From positions 434,001 to 498,000 of the forward strand of contig NZ_CP107852.1 of NCBI RefSeq assembly GCF_036346875.1: a DNA stretch of 64,000 nucleotides, read 5' to 3'. The notes under the pieces are model-generated. The model searched no databases. It had not been told where the DNA came from and was given only the letters and a program-made list of their open reading frames with translations. The DNA comes from Nocardia sp. NBC_00508 (GTDB lineage: Bacteria; Actinomycetota; Actinomycetes; Mycobacteriales; Mycobacteriaceae). This document shows, in pieces, positions 54,362 to 63,140 of the stretch (positions are counted from its first letter, which is position 1; each line of letters begins with the position of its first letter). The position numbers and the translations under genes are program-made.

Positions 54362-55012
54362 TTTAACCGACAGCCCGTTCCGCAAGGATCCGCCGACGAT
54401 CTGACCACCGCGGCCCGCATTCGCGATACCGCGATCGAGGTGTTCGGCGAATATGGATTCCAGGTCGGCGTGCGCAAAATCGCAGCAGCCGCCGGTGTCT
54501 CCCCCGGATTGGTCAACCATCACTTCGGTTCCAAGGACGGCCTGCGCGCCGCCTGCGACGACCGGGTGTTGCAGCTGATCCGAGACGAGAAGATCAAGGC
54601 GATCACCGCGCCCTCCGTCGCGTCGGGCATGCTCAACGCCCTCGCCGAGGTCGAGTCGTACGCGCCATTGGTGGCTTACATGGTGCGCAGCCTTCAGGCA
54701 GGGGGGCCGATGGCGGAATCACTGTTCGACCACATGGCCGCCGACGCCGAAATGTATCTCGAGAAGGGCGTCGAGACGGGCACGATCAAACCGAGCCGCG
54801 ACCCCGCGGCGCGCGCCCGATACCTCATGATGCTGAACGTCGGCGCGACCCTGCTGTTCATGCAGATTCGCCAGCACCGCGACGAACCGATCGACTATCG
54901 CAAGGCGATTCGCGAACTCACCGAAGAACTCACCCCACCGGCTCTGGAGTTGTACACCCAGGGCCTGCTCACCGATCCCACGATCTTGGACACGTTCACC
55001 AAGGAGAAGTGA
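54359..55012 (+). CDS. TetR/AcrR regulator of ABC exporter
   Basis: A 217-residue TetR protein: HTH at about residues 17-65 ([53 protein letters not shown]), with a TetR_C domain typical of the exporter-linked actinobacterial group. The GTG start lies at the predicted transcription start. Its stop overlaps the ATG of the ATPase gene (TGATG), so the regulator and transporter are made together. Confidence 0.92.
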   Translation: MFNRQPVPQGSADDLTTAARIRDTAIEVFGEYGFQVGVRKIAAAAGVSPGLVNHHFGSKDGLRAACDDRVLQLIRDEKIKAITAPSVASGMLNALAEVESYAPLVAYMVRSLQAGGPMAESLFDHMAADAEMYLEKGVETGTIKPSRDPAARARYLMMLNVGATLLFMQIRQHRDEPIDYRKAIRELTEELTPPALELYTQGLLTDPTILDTFTKEK

Positions 55013-55944
55013 TGTCCGACATCATCGAGGTCCGCGACCTCCGCAAGACCTTCGGCCATGTCACCGCGCTGGACGGACTGAATCTCACGGTCACCGAGGG
55101 CGAGATCCACGGCTTCCTCGGCCCCAACGGCGCGGGCAAGTCCACCACCATCCGGGTGTTGCTCGGCATCCTGCGGGCGACGGGAGGGCGCGCTCGACTG
55201 TTCGGCCGTGACCCGTGGGCCGACGCGGTCGCCCTGCATCACGAATTGGCCTATGTCCCAGGCGATGTCACGCTCTGGCCGTCGTTGTCCGGCGGCGAGA
55301 CCATCGACCTGCTGGCCAGGATGCGCGGCGCCATCAACGAGAAGCGGCGTGCCGAGCTGATCGAGCGCTTCGACCTGGACCCGCGCAAGAAGGCGCGCAC
55401 CTACTCCAAGGGCAACCGCCAGAAGGTCGCGCTGATCTCCGCACTGGCCTCCGACGTGCGGCTGCTGCTACTGGACGAACCGACCTCGGGTCTCGACCCG
55501 CTGATGGAGCAGGTCTTCCGGGAGTGCGTGCACGAGGCGCAGGAGCGCGGCACGACCGTCCTGCTGTCCAGCCATATCCTTTCCGAGGTGGAAGTGCTGT
55601 GCGACCGGGTGACCATCATCCGGGCCGGGCGCACCGTGGAGAGCGGCTCGCTGTCCGAGCTGCGTCATCTCTCGCGCACCTCGATCACCGCCGAATTGCT
55701 CGGCGATCCGGGCGATCTGAGCCGCATCCCGGGCGTGGAGGATATCCAACTCGACGACGGCACACTGCGTTGCCAGGTCGAGGGCGAACACCTCGGGGAG
55801 CTGATCCGGGTACTCGGCGACACCGGCGTCCGCAGTCTCATCAGCGCGCCACCGACGCTGGAAGAGCTGTTCCTGCGGCACTACCACGTCGACGGCGACA
55901 CCGCCGAGTCCGCCACGACCACCGGGGAGAAGGTGGGAGCATGA
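55012..55944 (+). CDS. ABC-2 type exporter ATP-binding protein
   Basis: A 310-residue ATPase: Walker [10 protein letters not shown] (residues 37-45), Q-loop region [15 protein letters not shown], Walker [14 protein letters not shown] and switch His SSHI. The signature is degenerate ([12 protein letters not shown] in place of LSGGQ), as usual for the DrrA/polyketide-exporter class. The C-terminal 75 residues form the DUF4162-like tail. Partners with the permease that overlaps its stop (ATGA). Confidence 0.95.
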   Translation: MSDIIEVRDLRKTFGHVTALDGLNLTVTEGEIHGFLGPNGAGKSTTIRVLLGILRATGGRARLFGRDPWADAVALHHELAYVPGDVTLWPSLSGGETIDLLARMRGAINEKRRAELIERFDLDPRKKARTYSKGNRQKVALISALASDVRLLLLDEPTSGLDPLMEQVFRECVHEAQERGTTVLLSSHILSEVEVLCDRVTIIRAGRTVESGSLSELRHLSRTSITAELLGDPGDLSRIPGVEDIQLDDGTLRCQVEGEHLGELIRVLGDTGVRSLISAPPTLEELFLRHYHVDGDTAESATTTGEKVGA

Positions 55945-57572
55945 CCACCGCCATCGCCGACCGCGCCGCCGCGGCACCGGCATTCGGCGACGGAGATTTC
56001 GCGGGAACCGGCCGGCTGCTGCGGCTGTATCTGCGGCGGGACCGGATCGTGCTGCCGCTGTGGACGCTGCTGATCGGTCTGATGCCCGCGTTCCAGGTGG
56101 TCAGCGTCAAGGACCTGTACGGCACCCAAGCCGATCTGGACCGCTTCGCGGCGACCACCGCCGACAGCCCGGCGCTGCTCTCCATGTACGGCCCCGTGTT
56201 CAGCTCCGAACTCGGCTCGATCGGCACCTGGAAAGCAGGTGCCATGTACAGCATGATCGCCATCGCCACGGTGCTCACGGTCATCCGGCACACCAGGGTC
56301 GAGGAGGAGACCGGCCGCGCGGAGCTGGTGGGCGCCACCAGCATCGGCCGCTACGCCGGACTCACCGCCACCCTGATCATGACCTACGCCGGTGCGCTGC
56401 TCGCCGGAATTCTCTGCGCCTTGTCGCTCTACGCCGCTGACCTGCCCGGTGCGGGGTCACTGGCGTTCGGGGCCGCACTAGCGGCGTCGGGCATCCTGTG
56501 GGGCTCCGTCGCCGCGACGGCCGCCCAGGTGAGCGCGGGCGCACGGGTGGCGCGCGGCGTCGCGTTCGGAGCGCTCGGCGCCGCCTTCGCCCTGCGGGCC
56601 GTCGGCGACGCCGGAAACGGTGTGCTGTCCTGGTTCTCGCCGATCGGGTGGAGCCTGCAGATTCGGCCGTACGCCGACGAACGCTGGTGGGTGCTGCTCC
56701 TGCTCGGCGCCGTCGCGGTACTCGCTACCGCAGCCGCGTACCTATTGCTCGGCAACCGCGATACCGGTTCGGGACTGATCGCGGAACGTCCAGGACCGTC
56801 GACGGCGGGCGCGAATCTCTCCGGTCCCCTCGGGCTGGCGTGGCGGTTACAGCGCGGCACCCTCATGGCGTGGACGGTCGGCTTCGCCCTGTACGGCCTG
56901 CTGATCGGCGGCGCGGTGAACAGCGTCGGCGACATGCTCGATGGCAGCGAGGCCGTCCGCGACATGGTCACCCGGATGGGCGGCTCACAGGAGTTGCAGG
57001 AGTCGTTCATCACGTACGCCCTCACGATGCTGGCCGCCGCGGCGGCGGCCTACTCGATCTCGGCCGTGCTGCGGCTGCACGACGAGGAGTCCAGCACACG
57101 GGTCGAGTCCACCCTGTCCGGCGCGGTCGGCCGCGCCCGCTACGCGCTGAGCCACATCGGTTTCGCGCTGCTGGGTCCCGCGGCGGCGTTGCTGGTCTCC
57201 GGTGCGGCGATCGGCATCCTCTACGGCGCCTCGGACGCCGACCTCGGTGAACGGCTGCCGCAGTCGATCGGCGCCGCGGCCGTGCAGGTGCCCGCGGTGT
57301 GGGTGGTCACCGGTATCGCGGTGGCTCTGTACGGTGTCGTGCCACGGTTGGCCCCGGTCGCCTGGGCCGTGCTCAGCGCCATGGTGGTGCTCTTCTTCGT
57401 CGGTTCGCTGGACGGACTGCCGCAGTGGATGCTCGATCTGGTGCCGTTCGTCCATCCGCCGAAGTTGCCCGGCGCGCAGTTCCACGCGGAGCCCGTGCTG
57501 TGGCTGCTCGGGATCGCCGTGCTCCTGCTCGCCGTCGGCATCGTCGCGTTCCGCAGGCGCGACCTGCGCTGA
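55941..57572 (+). CDS. ABC-2 type exporter permease (polyketide/antibiotic class)
   Basis: A 543-residue polytopic membrane protein made of two similar halves of about six helices (residues 30-260 and 290-540), the form annotated as polyketide antibiotic exporter permease in actinobacteria. [12 protein letters not shown] and [16 protein letters not shown] are the matching loops of each half. It starts inside the ATPase gene (ATGA). The likely substrate is a lipophilic drug or lipid; substrate unknown. Confidence 0.93.
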   Translation: MTTAIADRAAAAPAFGDGDFAGTGRLLRLYLRRDRIVLPLWTLLIGLMPAFQVVSVKDLYGTQADLDRFAATTADSPALLSMYGPVFSSELGSIGTWKAGAMYSMIAIATVLTVIRHTRVEEETGRAELVGATSIGRYAGLTATLIMTYAGALLAGILCALSLYAADLPGAGSLAFGAALAASGILWGSVAATAAQVSAGARVARGVAFGALGAAFALRAVGDAGNGVLSWFSPIGWSLQIRPYADERWWVLLLLGAVAVLATAAAYLLLGNRDTGSGLIAERPGPSTAGANLSGPLGLAWRLQRGTLMAWTVGFALYGLLIGGAVNSVGDMLDGSEAVRDMVTRMGGSQELQESFITYALTMLAAAAAAYSISAVLRLHDEESSTRVESTLSGAVGRARYALSHIGFALLGPAAALLVSGAAIGILYGASDADLGERLPQSIGAAAVQVPAVWVVTGIAVALYGVVPRLAPVAWAVLSAMVVLFFVGSLDGLPQWMLDLVPFVHPPKLPGAQFHAEPVLWLLGIAVLLLAVGIVAFRRRDLR

Positions 57573-57584
57573 TCCGCACTACCC

Positions 57585-57617
57585 GTGGCCCGCGCGAACA
57601 TCTCCCGCGCGGGCCAC
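57585..57617 (+). terminator. Perfect 12-bp hairpin after the ABC operon
   Basis: GTGGCCCGCGCG (57585-57596) and CGCGCGGGCCAC (57606-57617) around a 9-nt loop, 12 nt after the permease stop. No T-tract. Confidence 0.65.
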
Positions 57618-57725
57618 TTCCCGTGGCGGGGCAGTTCGGATCGCGTCGCGGAGTGTTTGCCCAATACGGTGTGCTGACCGATGTACCGCGTGCCATGCGA
57701 TATGGCGAACACATTGACGAGGACC

Positions 57726-59624
57726 ATGCCGAGATTCACCAAGTTCACCGCCGTGCTCGCCACCGTTCTCATCGGTGCGGCGCTCGCCGCTCCTGGGGTG
57801 TCGGCACAGCCGGACCGCGCTGAACAGCCGCCACAGTACGCACCGACCATGCTGATCCTGGACGCCTCCGGGTCCATGCAACGACCGGATCCGGCGGGCA
57901 CCATGATGGATGCCGCCAAGACCGCGGTCCGCACGTTCGTCGAGGCCGCGCCCACCGAGTCGAAGGTCGGCCTGATGACCTACGGCACCAGCACCGGGAA
58001 CACCGAGGCGGAGAAGGCCGCCGGATGCCGGGACGTCCGGCTGCTGCGGCCCGCCGACACGCTCGACAAGGCAGCGCTGACCACCGCCGTCGACGGCATC
58101 CAGGCCCGCGGTTGGACACCCATGGGCACCGCCCTGCGGCAAGCCGCCGACGCGCTGCCCGGCTCCGGCCCGCGCTCGATCGTGCTGGTCTCCGACGGCG
58201 ACGACACCTGCGCCCCGCCCGATCCGTGCGAGGTCGCGCGTGAGGTGAAGCAGCGCGGCATCGATCTGGTGATGCACGCGATCGGCTTCGCGGTGGACGC
58301 GAAGGCCCGCGCCCAGTTGACCTGCATGGCGCAGGCTACCGGCGGCACCTACACCGACGCGGCCGACGGTCGCGCGCTGGAACGCGTCCTGCCCCGAGTG
58401 AGTGCCGCGGCACTGCGCAACTACCGCGCCGCAGGCACGCCCATCACCGGCACCGGCAGCCATGCGACCGCGCCGGTCGCCGCTCCCGGCCAGTATCTCG
58501 ACACCATCGGCCAAAAAGAGACGCGGTATTGGTCGGTGGACGTGCCCGCGGGTGCGACCACCTATTTCAGTGGCACGGTGTCGTTCCCGCGCGTCCCGGA
58601 CGTCTCGGTGACCGATGACCTCAACACCCTCCAACTGCGCGTGTACGGCGCGGACGGGCAGGACTGCCATGTCTTCGAATCCGAGCTGACCACCAGATCC
58701 AGTGACGGCGTAGCACTCACCGTCGCCAAGGCCTTCGACGGTGCGACCAAGGCGCGCACCGGCAGCTCCAGCGGCGACAAATGCCGCGGCGGCGGGCGCT
58801 ACTCCTTCGCCCTGACCTGGGACAAGGTCTCCGCCGGTGTCCCGGAGCGGCTGCCGATCGAGCTGCTGGTCGGCGTCGAGCCCGCCGCAGCCGATCCGGG
58901 CAAAGCCCCCACGACGACCCCCACCGCGTTCACCGAGCCGACGGGTTCGGGCACACCCGTGTCCGGCGGCGGATCGTTCAATGTGGCCGCGCCGCTCACC
59001 GGTAGCGGCCGCTACACCGACGTCCTGCGGCAGGGCGAGTTCGTGTTCTACCGGGTCCGGCTGGACTGGGGCCAGGGCCTGGCCTATCGCGTGCACTTCG
59101 GCGCTAACGGTGGACGCGGCCTTGACAACGTCTCCAACATCCGCACCACGCTCTTCAGCCCGATCCGCCAAGAACTCGGCTCCGATTACGCCGCCTACAC
59201 CGGCACAGACCAGGTGCTGCCGAGCAAGGACGCGATAGCGACCGTCCCGATCCGCTACGCCAATCGGACGGCCGACGACATCAAGGCCCGCGGGCAATCG
59301 GTGCCGGGCTGGTACTACATCGCGGTGAAGCTCGGCTCGACCTTCGAGGCGGGCGATGCCGCGCCGGTGCCGATCCAGCTGGATCTGACCGTCACCGGCA
59401 GCCAGGAGCCCGGACCGACCTACTCTTCCGGCGTCGCCGACGGCGTCTTCGGGGAGAAGGCTGCCGCACAGCGCGTCGCGAACCACACCGACGCAGTGGC
59501 TGCCGCCGCCGACGCGGAGACCGGATCGCGGAACCAATGGCTACTGCTCGCGGGTCTCGGTGCGGCCGTCGTCGTCGTGGTCGGCATCATCGCGGGCTTG
59601 CTGGTGCTGCGCAGACGCGGCTAG
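57726..59624 (+). CDS. Secreted, C-terminally anchored VWA-domain protein
   Basis: A 632-residue protein: signal peptide (cleavage after VSA near residue 28), VWA domain (about 35-230) with metal site LILDASGSM (DxSxS), a conserved TPMGTALRQAADAL loop and VSDGDDTC, then a large beta-rich ectodomain with Pro/Thr linkers, and a C-terminal membrane helix (about 608-628) followed by RRRG. The cell-wall face is implied. ATG 57726 has GAGGA just upstream; ATG 57702 is the alternative. A second VWA protein besides 23237, of different architecture. Confidence 0.88.
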   Translation: MPRFTKFTAVLATVLIGAALAAPGVSAQPDRAEQPPQYAPTMLILDASGSMQRPDPAGTMMDAAKTAVRTFVEAAPTESKVGLMTYGTSTGNTEAEKAAGCRDVRLLRPADTLDKAALTTAVDGIQARGWTPMGTALRQAADALPGSGPRSIVLVSDGDDTCAPPDPCEVAREVKQRGIDLVMHAIGFAVDAKARAQLTCMAQATGGTYTDAADGRALERVLPRVSAAALRNYRAAGTPITGTGSHATAPVAAPGQYLDTIGQKETRYWSVDVPAGATTYFSGTVSFPRVPDVSVTDDLNTLQLRVYGADGQDCHVFESELTTRSSDGVALTVAKAFDGATKARTGSSSGDKCRGGGRYSFALTWDKVSAGVPERLPIELLVGVEPAAADPGKAPTTTPTAFTEPTGSGTPVSGGGSFNVAAPLTGSGRYTDVLRQGEFVFYRVRLDWGQGLAYRVHFGANGGRGLDNVSNIRTTLFSPIRQELGSDYAAYTGTDQVLPSKDAIATVPIRYANRTADDIKARGQSVPGWYYIAVKLGSTFEAGDAAPVPIQLDLTVTGSQEPGPTYSSGVADGVFGEKAAAQRVANHTDAVAAAADAETGSRNQWLLLAGLGAAVVVVVGIIAGLLVLRRRG

Positions 59625-59662
59625 GACCTGCCTGCCATCAGGTTCGTGGCGGGCGTGTCGAG

Positions 59663-59718
59663 GAGAACCCCCGGGTGGGGTGTGGCTTGTCGAAGCTCAC
59701 AACCAACCGGGGGTTCTC
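59663..59718 (+). terminator. Long-stem hairpin with nested inner stem
   Basis: GAGAACCCCCGG (59663-59674) pairs exactly with CCGGGGGTTCTC (59707-59718). The 32-nt loop has its own GTGGCTT/AAGCTCAC-type stem. It lies 38 nt after the VWA stop and precedes the convergent LLM gene, so it may terminate both. Confidence 0.6.
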
Positions 59719-59803
59719 GCATCCTCGCACCACGATTCAGCACAGCAGGCCGGTTGTACAGCGAATCGCGCGGTACGGCGGGTGCCGCGCACCCGTGGCG
59801 CGC

Positions 59804-60673
59804 TCACCGCGTGTGTTCGATACCCAACTTCCCGGCCAGCCGGGTGAGGTAGGCCCGCACGTCGTCCACCGGACGGTCGGGCAACCCGAAAACCGCTTCG
59901 GTGACGCCGGATTCGGCCCAACGCGCCAGCTGCTGCGGATCGTGGCGACCGGCGAGCGCCACGATCTCGGGCGTGTCGGCGCGCTCGTGCTCGCGCCAGA
60001 TGCGTCGCAGCAGCGCGATTTTCTCGTCCAAGTCGTCCTCGGTAGGAGTGGTGATCCACCCGTCGGCGTGCTTCGCCAGCCAGGTGAAGTTCCGCTCGGT
60101 GCCCGCCGCGCCGAGCAGCACCGGAATCCGCTTCCGCATCGGTTTCGGCCAGGACCAGCTGGCACCGAACGTCACGAACTCGCCGTCGAACGCGGCCTCC
60201 TCCTCGGCCCAGAGGGCGCGCATGGCGTCCAGATGCTCGCGCAGCACCGTCCTGCGCTTGCCCGCGGGCACGCCGTGATGGGCCAGTTCGTCGGTGTTCC
60301 ATCCGAATCCGACACCGAGGCTCACCCGCCCGCCGGACAGATGGTCCAGCGAGGCAATGGTCTTGGCCAGCGTGATCGGATGGTGTTCGGCGGGCAGCGC
60401 CACCGCGGTGGACAAACCGATGCGACTGGTCACCGCCGCCGCCGTACCGAGCGCGACCCACGGGTCCAGGGTGCGCAGATACCGGTCGTCGGGCAGGCTC
60501 GCGTCACCGGTACGCGGGTGGGCCGCCGCCCGGACCACCGGGATGTGGGTGTGCTCGGGGACATAGAACGTGTCGAAACCGGCACGTTCGGCGGCTGACG
60601 CCGCATCCGCGGGGGTGATGCCCCGATCGCTGGTGAACAACACGATTCCGTACCGCACCGCACGCGCTCCCAT
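59804..60673 (-). CDS. LLM-class, probably F420-dependent oxidoreductase
   Basis: A 289-residue luciferase-like monooxygenase-fold protein: GIVLFTSDRGITPADAASAAERAGFDTFYVPEHTHIPV, RIGLSTAVALPAEHHPITLAKTIASLDHLSGGRVSLGVGFGWN (the LDxLSGGR-GxGxGW flavin/F420 block) and PVLLGAAGTERNFTWLAKHADGWI. The actinobacterial group uses F420 in many cases. The start ATG 60673 is supported by TAATTT ending 5 nt upstream and a KstR-type box abutting it. Confidence 0.9.
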   Translation of the reverse strand: MGARAVRYGIVLFTSDRGITPADAASAAERAGFDTFYVPEHTHIPVVRAAAHPRTGDASLPDDRYLRTLDPWVALGTAAAVTSRIGLSTAVALPAEHHPITLAKTIASLDHLSGGRVSLGVGFGWNTDELAHHGVPAGKRRTVLREHLDAMRALWAEEEAAFDGEFVTFGASWSWPKPMRKRIPVLLGAAGTERNFTWLAKHADGWITTPTEDDLDEKIALLRRIWREHERADTPEIVALAGRHDPQQLARWAESGVTEAVFGLPDRPVDDVRAYLTRLAGKLGIEHTR

Positions 60674-60682
60674 CGCCGAAAT

Positions 60683-60696
60683 TAGAACAAGTTCTA
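60683..60696. promoter_or_regulatory. KstR-type operator at the LLM promoter
   Basis: TAGAACAAGTTCTA matches the published KstR consensus TnnAACnnGTTnnA at every fixed position and has perfect 6-bp arms. It overlaps the -10 box of the minus-strand LLM gene (60684-60679), ideal for repression. KstR controls cholesterol catabolism in mycobacteria and rhodococci. Confidence 0.65.
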
Positions 60697-60798
60697 CCAT
60701 GCCTTTCCCGATCCGGCCAAGGGCTCGGCCAGGACCGACACGCCCACACGCGAACCGCGCGGATGCCAACGACACGCTGGATGACTAGGTTCGCGTCC

Positions 60799-62319
60799 AT
60801 GGCTCCTGAGGTATCTACCGGAGGCGATGTCACCACCGAGCGGGTGGATCACCTCGGCTGGCGTCGTGGGCTGCGCCTGCGCCGCGCCCGCCCGATTCCC
60901 GTGGTCAGCCAGGCCGTCGGCTTGCTGGTCGCGGACCGGCAGGCGACCGCGGACACCATCGTCACCGCGCCGGCGCCGTTGCAGCCGATCGATCTCACCG
61001 ACGACGCCCGGGTCGCCGAGGTCCTCGATCTCGCGGTCCGGGTCGGCGAGGTGGTGCTCGCCTCCGGCACCGGCGTGGTGGACACCACCACGACGGTCCG
61101 GTTCATCGCCGCCACCTACGGCTTGTCCCGCTGCAGCGTCGACGTCACCTACGACGCCATCCGCATCTGGGCCGACCGCGGGCCCCAGCTGCCGCCGGCC
61201 AGCACCATGCGGATCGTGCACTACCGTGCCCTGGATTTCACCCGGCTCGCCGCCGTGGACCGGCTCACCCGCCGAATCCGCAACGAGATGGTCCCGCCGG
61301 ACGAGGCGCGCGCCGCGCTCGACGTGATCACCTCGGCGCCCCACCCCTACCACCGCTGGACCGCCACTACCGCGTGGTCGCTGATGGCGGCGGCGATCGC
61401 CGCGCTTCTCGGGGGCGGCGCGGTGGTCGCCGCGGTCAGCTTCGCCACCACCGCGGCGATCGACCGCACCAACCGCGTCCTCAATCGCTACGGACTGCCG
61501 TTCTTCTTCCAGCACATGGTCGGCGGCGCGATCGCGGCGATGCCCGCGATCGTGCTGGCGAGCCTCGCCGTGCGGCTGCGCATCGACGTCGACCCCACCC
61601 TGATCATCGCGGCCGGAATCACCGTGCTGCTCAGTGGATTACAACTGGTCGGCGCGGTGCAGGACGGGATAACCGGCGCTCCCATCACCGCGACGGCCCG
61701 AATGCTGGAGGTGATGATGATGACCGGCGGCATCATCGCGGGCATCGCGCTCTCGCTGCGCATCGCCGATCTCGTCGACGCCACCGTGCCGCCGGTCTAC
61801 CTCACCTCCGCCCGCGACATCACCGACCTGCCGGTGAAGATCGTGGCCGGTGCTGTAGTGGCGCTGGCCTTCGCGCTCGCCTGCTACGCCGAACGCCGTG
61901 CACTCGCCGCCGCCGCGGGCAGCGGCGCGGCGGGCACCATCTGCTTCCTGCTCGTGCAGCAGGCCGGGTTCGGTCCGGTGATCTCCTCCGGCGTCGCCGC
62001 GACGCTGGTCGGCCTGGCAGGTGGTCTGATGGCCCGCCGATCGCTGACTCCCCCGCTGGTCGTCGCGGTCGCCGGCATCACCCCGCTGCTCCCCGGCCTC
62101 AAGGTCTATCGCGGTCTCTACGCCCTGCTCAACGACGAGTTGTTGATCGGAGCCAATCAGTTGCTCTCTGCGTTCGGCATCGGCTGCGCGCTGGCGGCGG
62201 GCGTCACCCTCGGCGAGTGGTTCGACCGCACCGTGCGCAGGCCGCGGATCCTGCGCCGGTTCGGCTCGCTGCGGCGCCCGATCGTCCGGCGTCGCCGCCG
62301 GTCGGCGCCCGCGCCGTGA
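60799..62319 (+). CDS. Threonine/serine exporter family (ThrE-like) protein
   Basis: A 506-residue protein combining ThrP (DUF1212: VVLASGTGVVDTTTTVRFIAATYGL, then SAPHPYHRW) with ten hydrophobic helices in two blocks (about residues 195-335 and 345-480), the ThrE layout of Corynebacterium. It exports threonine and serine by proton exchange in that organism. TAGGTT ends 7 nt before ATG 60799, so the start is set there; ATG 60781 is an alternative. The C-terminus is a run of Arg-rich residues. Confidence 0.9.
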   Translation: MAPEVSTGGDVTTERVDHLGWRRGLRLRRARPIPVVSQAVGLLVADRQATADTIVTAPAPLQPIDLTDDARVAEVLDLAVRVGEVVLASGTGVVDTTTTVRFIAATYGLSRCSVDVTYDAIRIWADRGPQLPPASTMRIVHYRALDFTRLAAVDRLTRRIRNEMVPPDEARAALDVITSAPHPYHRWTATTAWSLMAAAIAALLGGGAVVAAVSFATTAAIDRTNRVLNRYGLPFFFQHMVGGAIAAMPAIVLASLAVRLRIDVDPTLIIAAGITVLLSGLQLVGAVQDGITGAPITATARMLEVMMMTGGIIAGIALSLRIADLVDATVPPVYLTSARDITDLPVKIVAGAVVALAFALACYAERRALAAAAGSGAAGTICFLLVQQAGFGPVISSGVAATLVGLAGGLMARRSLTPPLVVAVAGITPLLPGLKVYRGLYALLNDELLIGANQLLSAFGIGCALAAGVTLGEWFDRTVRRPRILRRFGSLRRPIVRRRRRSAPAP

Positions 62320-62425
62320 GCCGCGAGATGACTGCGAGCCCCGCGCCCGGCCGGTACCCTCTAATCGAGTCGGTCACAGTAGCCGAACTCGGCAGCGGCC
62401 CCGGTTCGAGGTGAGGTGGTTCGGC

Positions 62426-63082
62426 ATGTCGGAGGCAGTGCCCTTCTCGACGCAAATCCGCACCGCCACCGCGCGACAGCATGCGGAGGCGGAGAACTCG
62501 CGGTTCATGAGCGATATGCTCGGCGGCGCACTGGGCGTCGACTCCTATCACCGCTACACCGGTCAACTCTGGTTCATCTACCGCGCGCTCGAACAACGCT
62601 GGCACACGCTGGCCGAAGACCCGACCGCAGGACCGTTCATCCGGCCCGAACTCGCCCGCAGCGCCGAACTCGAGCGGGACCTCGCCCATCTCATCGGCCC
62701 TGCTTGGCGCACCGGCCTGGAACCGCTGCCCGCGACCGCCGCCTATGCCGAGCGCATCGACGAGTGCGCCCGCGACTGGCCCGCCGGCTACATCGCGCAC
62801 CACTACACCCGCTATCTCGGCGATCTGTCCGGCGGACAGGTCATCCGCGGCACCGCGGAGAAGCTGTGGAATCTGCCGCACCGCGGCGACGGCGTCCGCT
62901 TCTACGTCTTCGACGGCGTCGGCAACCCCGCGGCGTTCAAGCGGGAGTACCGCGGGCTGCTCGACCGCCTCTCGCTCGACGACCTGGAGCGCCGCCGCGT
63001 GCTCGACGAGGGCAAGCGCGCCTTCGCGATGAATACCGAGGTCTTCCAGGAGCTGGCCGAGGAGTTCCCGGCCGCGCAATAG
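62426..63082 (+). CDS. Biliverdin-producing heme oxygenase
   Basis: A 218-residue HmuO-type heme oxygenase: proximal His H19 in ATARQHAEAENS, distal-helix YLGDLSGGQVI (with the GDLSGG flexible segment), and C-terminal NTEVFQELAEEF. It opens heme to biliverdin, CO and iron, giving iron supply or heme detoxification. The ATG has AGGTGAGG about 9 nt upstream. No heme uptake genes are within reach. Confidence 0.95.
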   Translation: MSEAVPFSTQIRTATARQHAEAENSRFMSDMLGGALGVDSYHRYTGQLWFIYRALEQRWHTLAEDPTAGPFIRPELARSAELERDLAHLIGPAWRTGLEPLPATAAYAERIDECARDWPAGYIAHHYTRYLGDLSGGQVIRGTAEKLWNLPHRGDGVRFYVFDGVGNPAAFKREYRGLLDRLSLDDLERRRVLDEGKRAFAMNTEVFQELAEEFPAAQ

Positions 63083-63140
63083 CCATGCGGCGCGGACATT
63101 TCCGGCTGCGCGGACGGCTGCGACATGGGACAGTCGTGGC

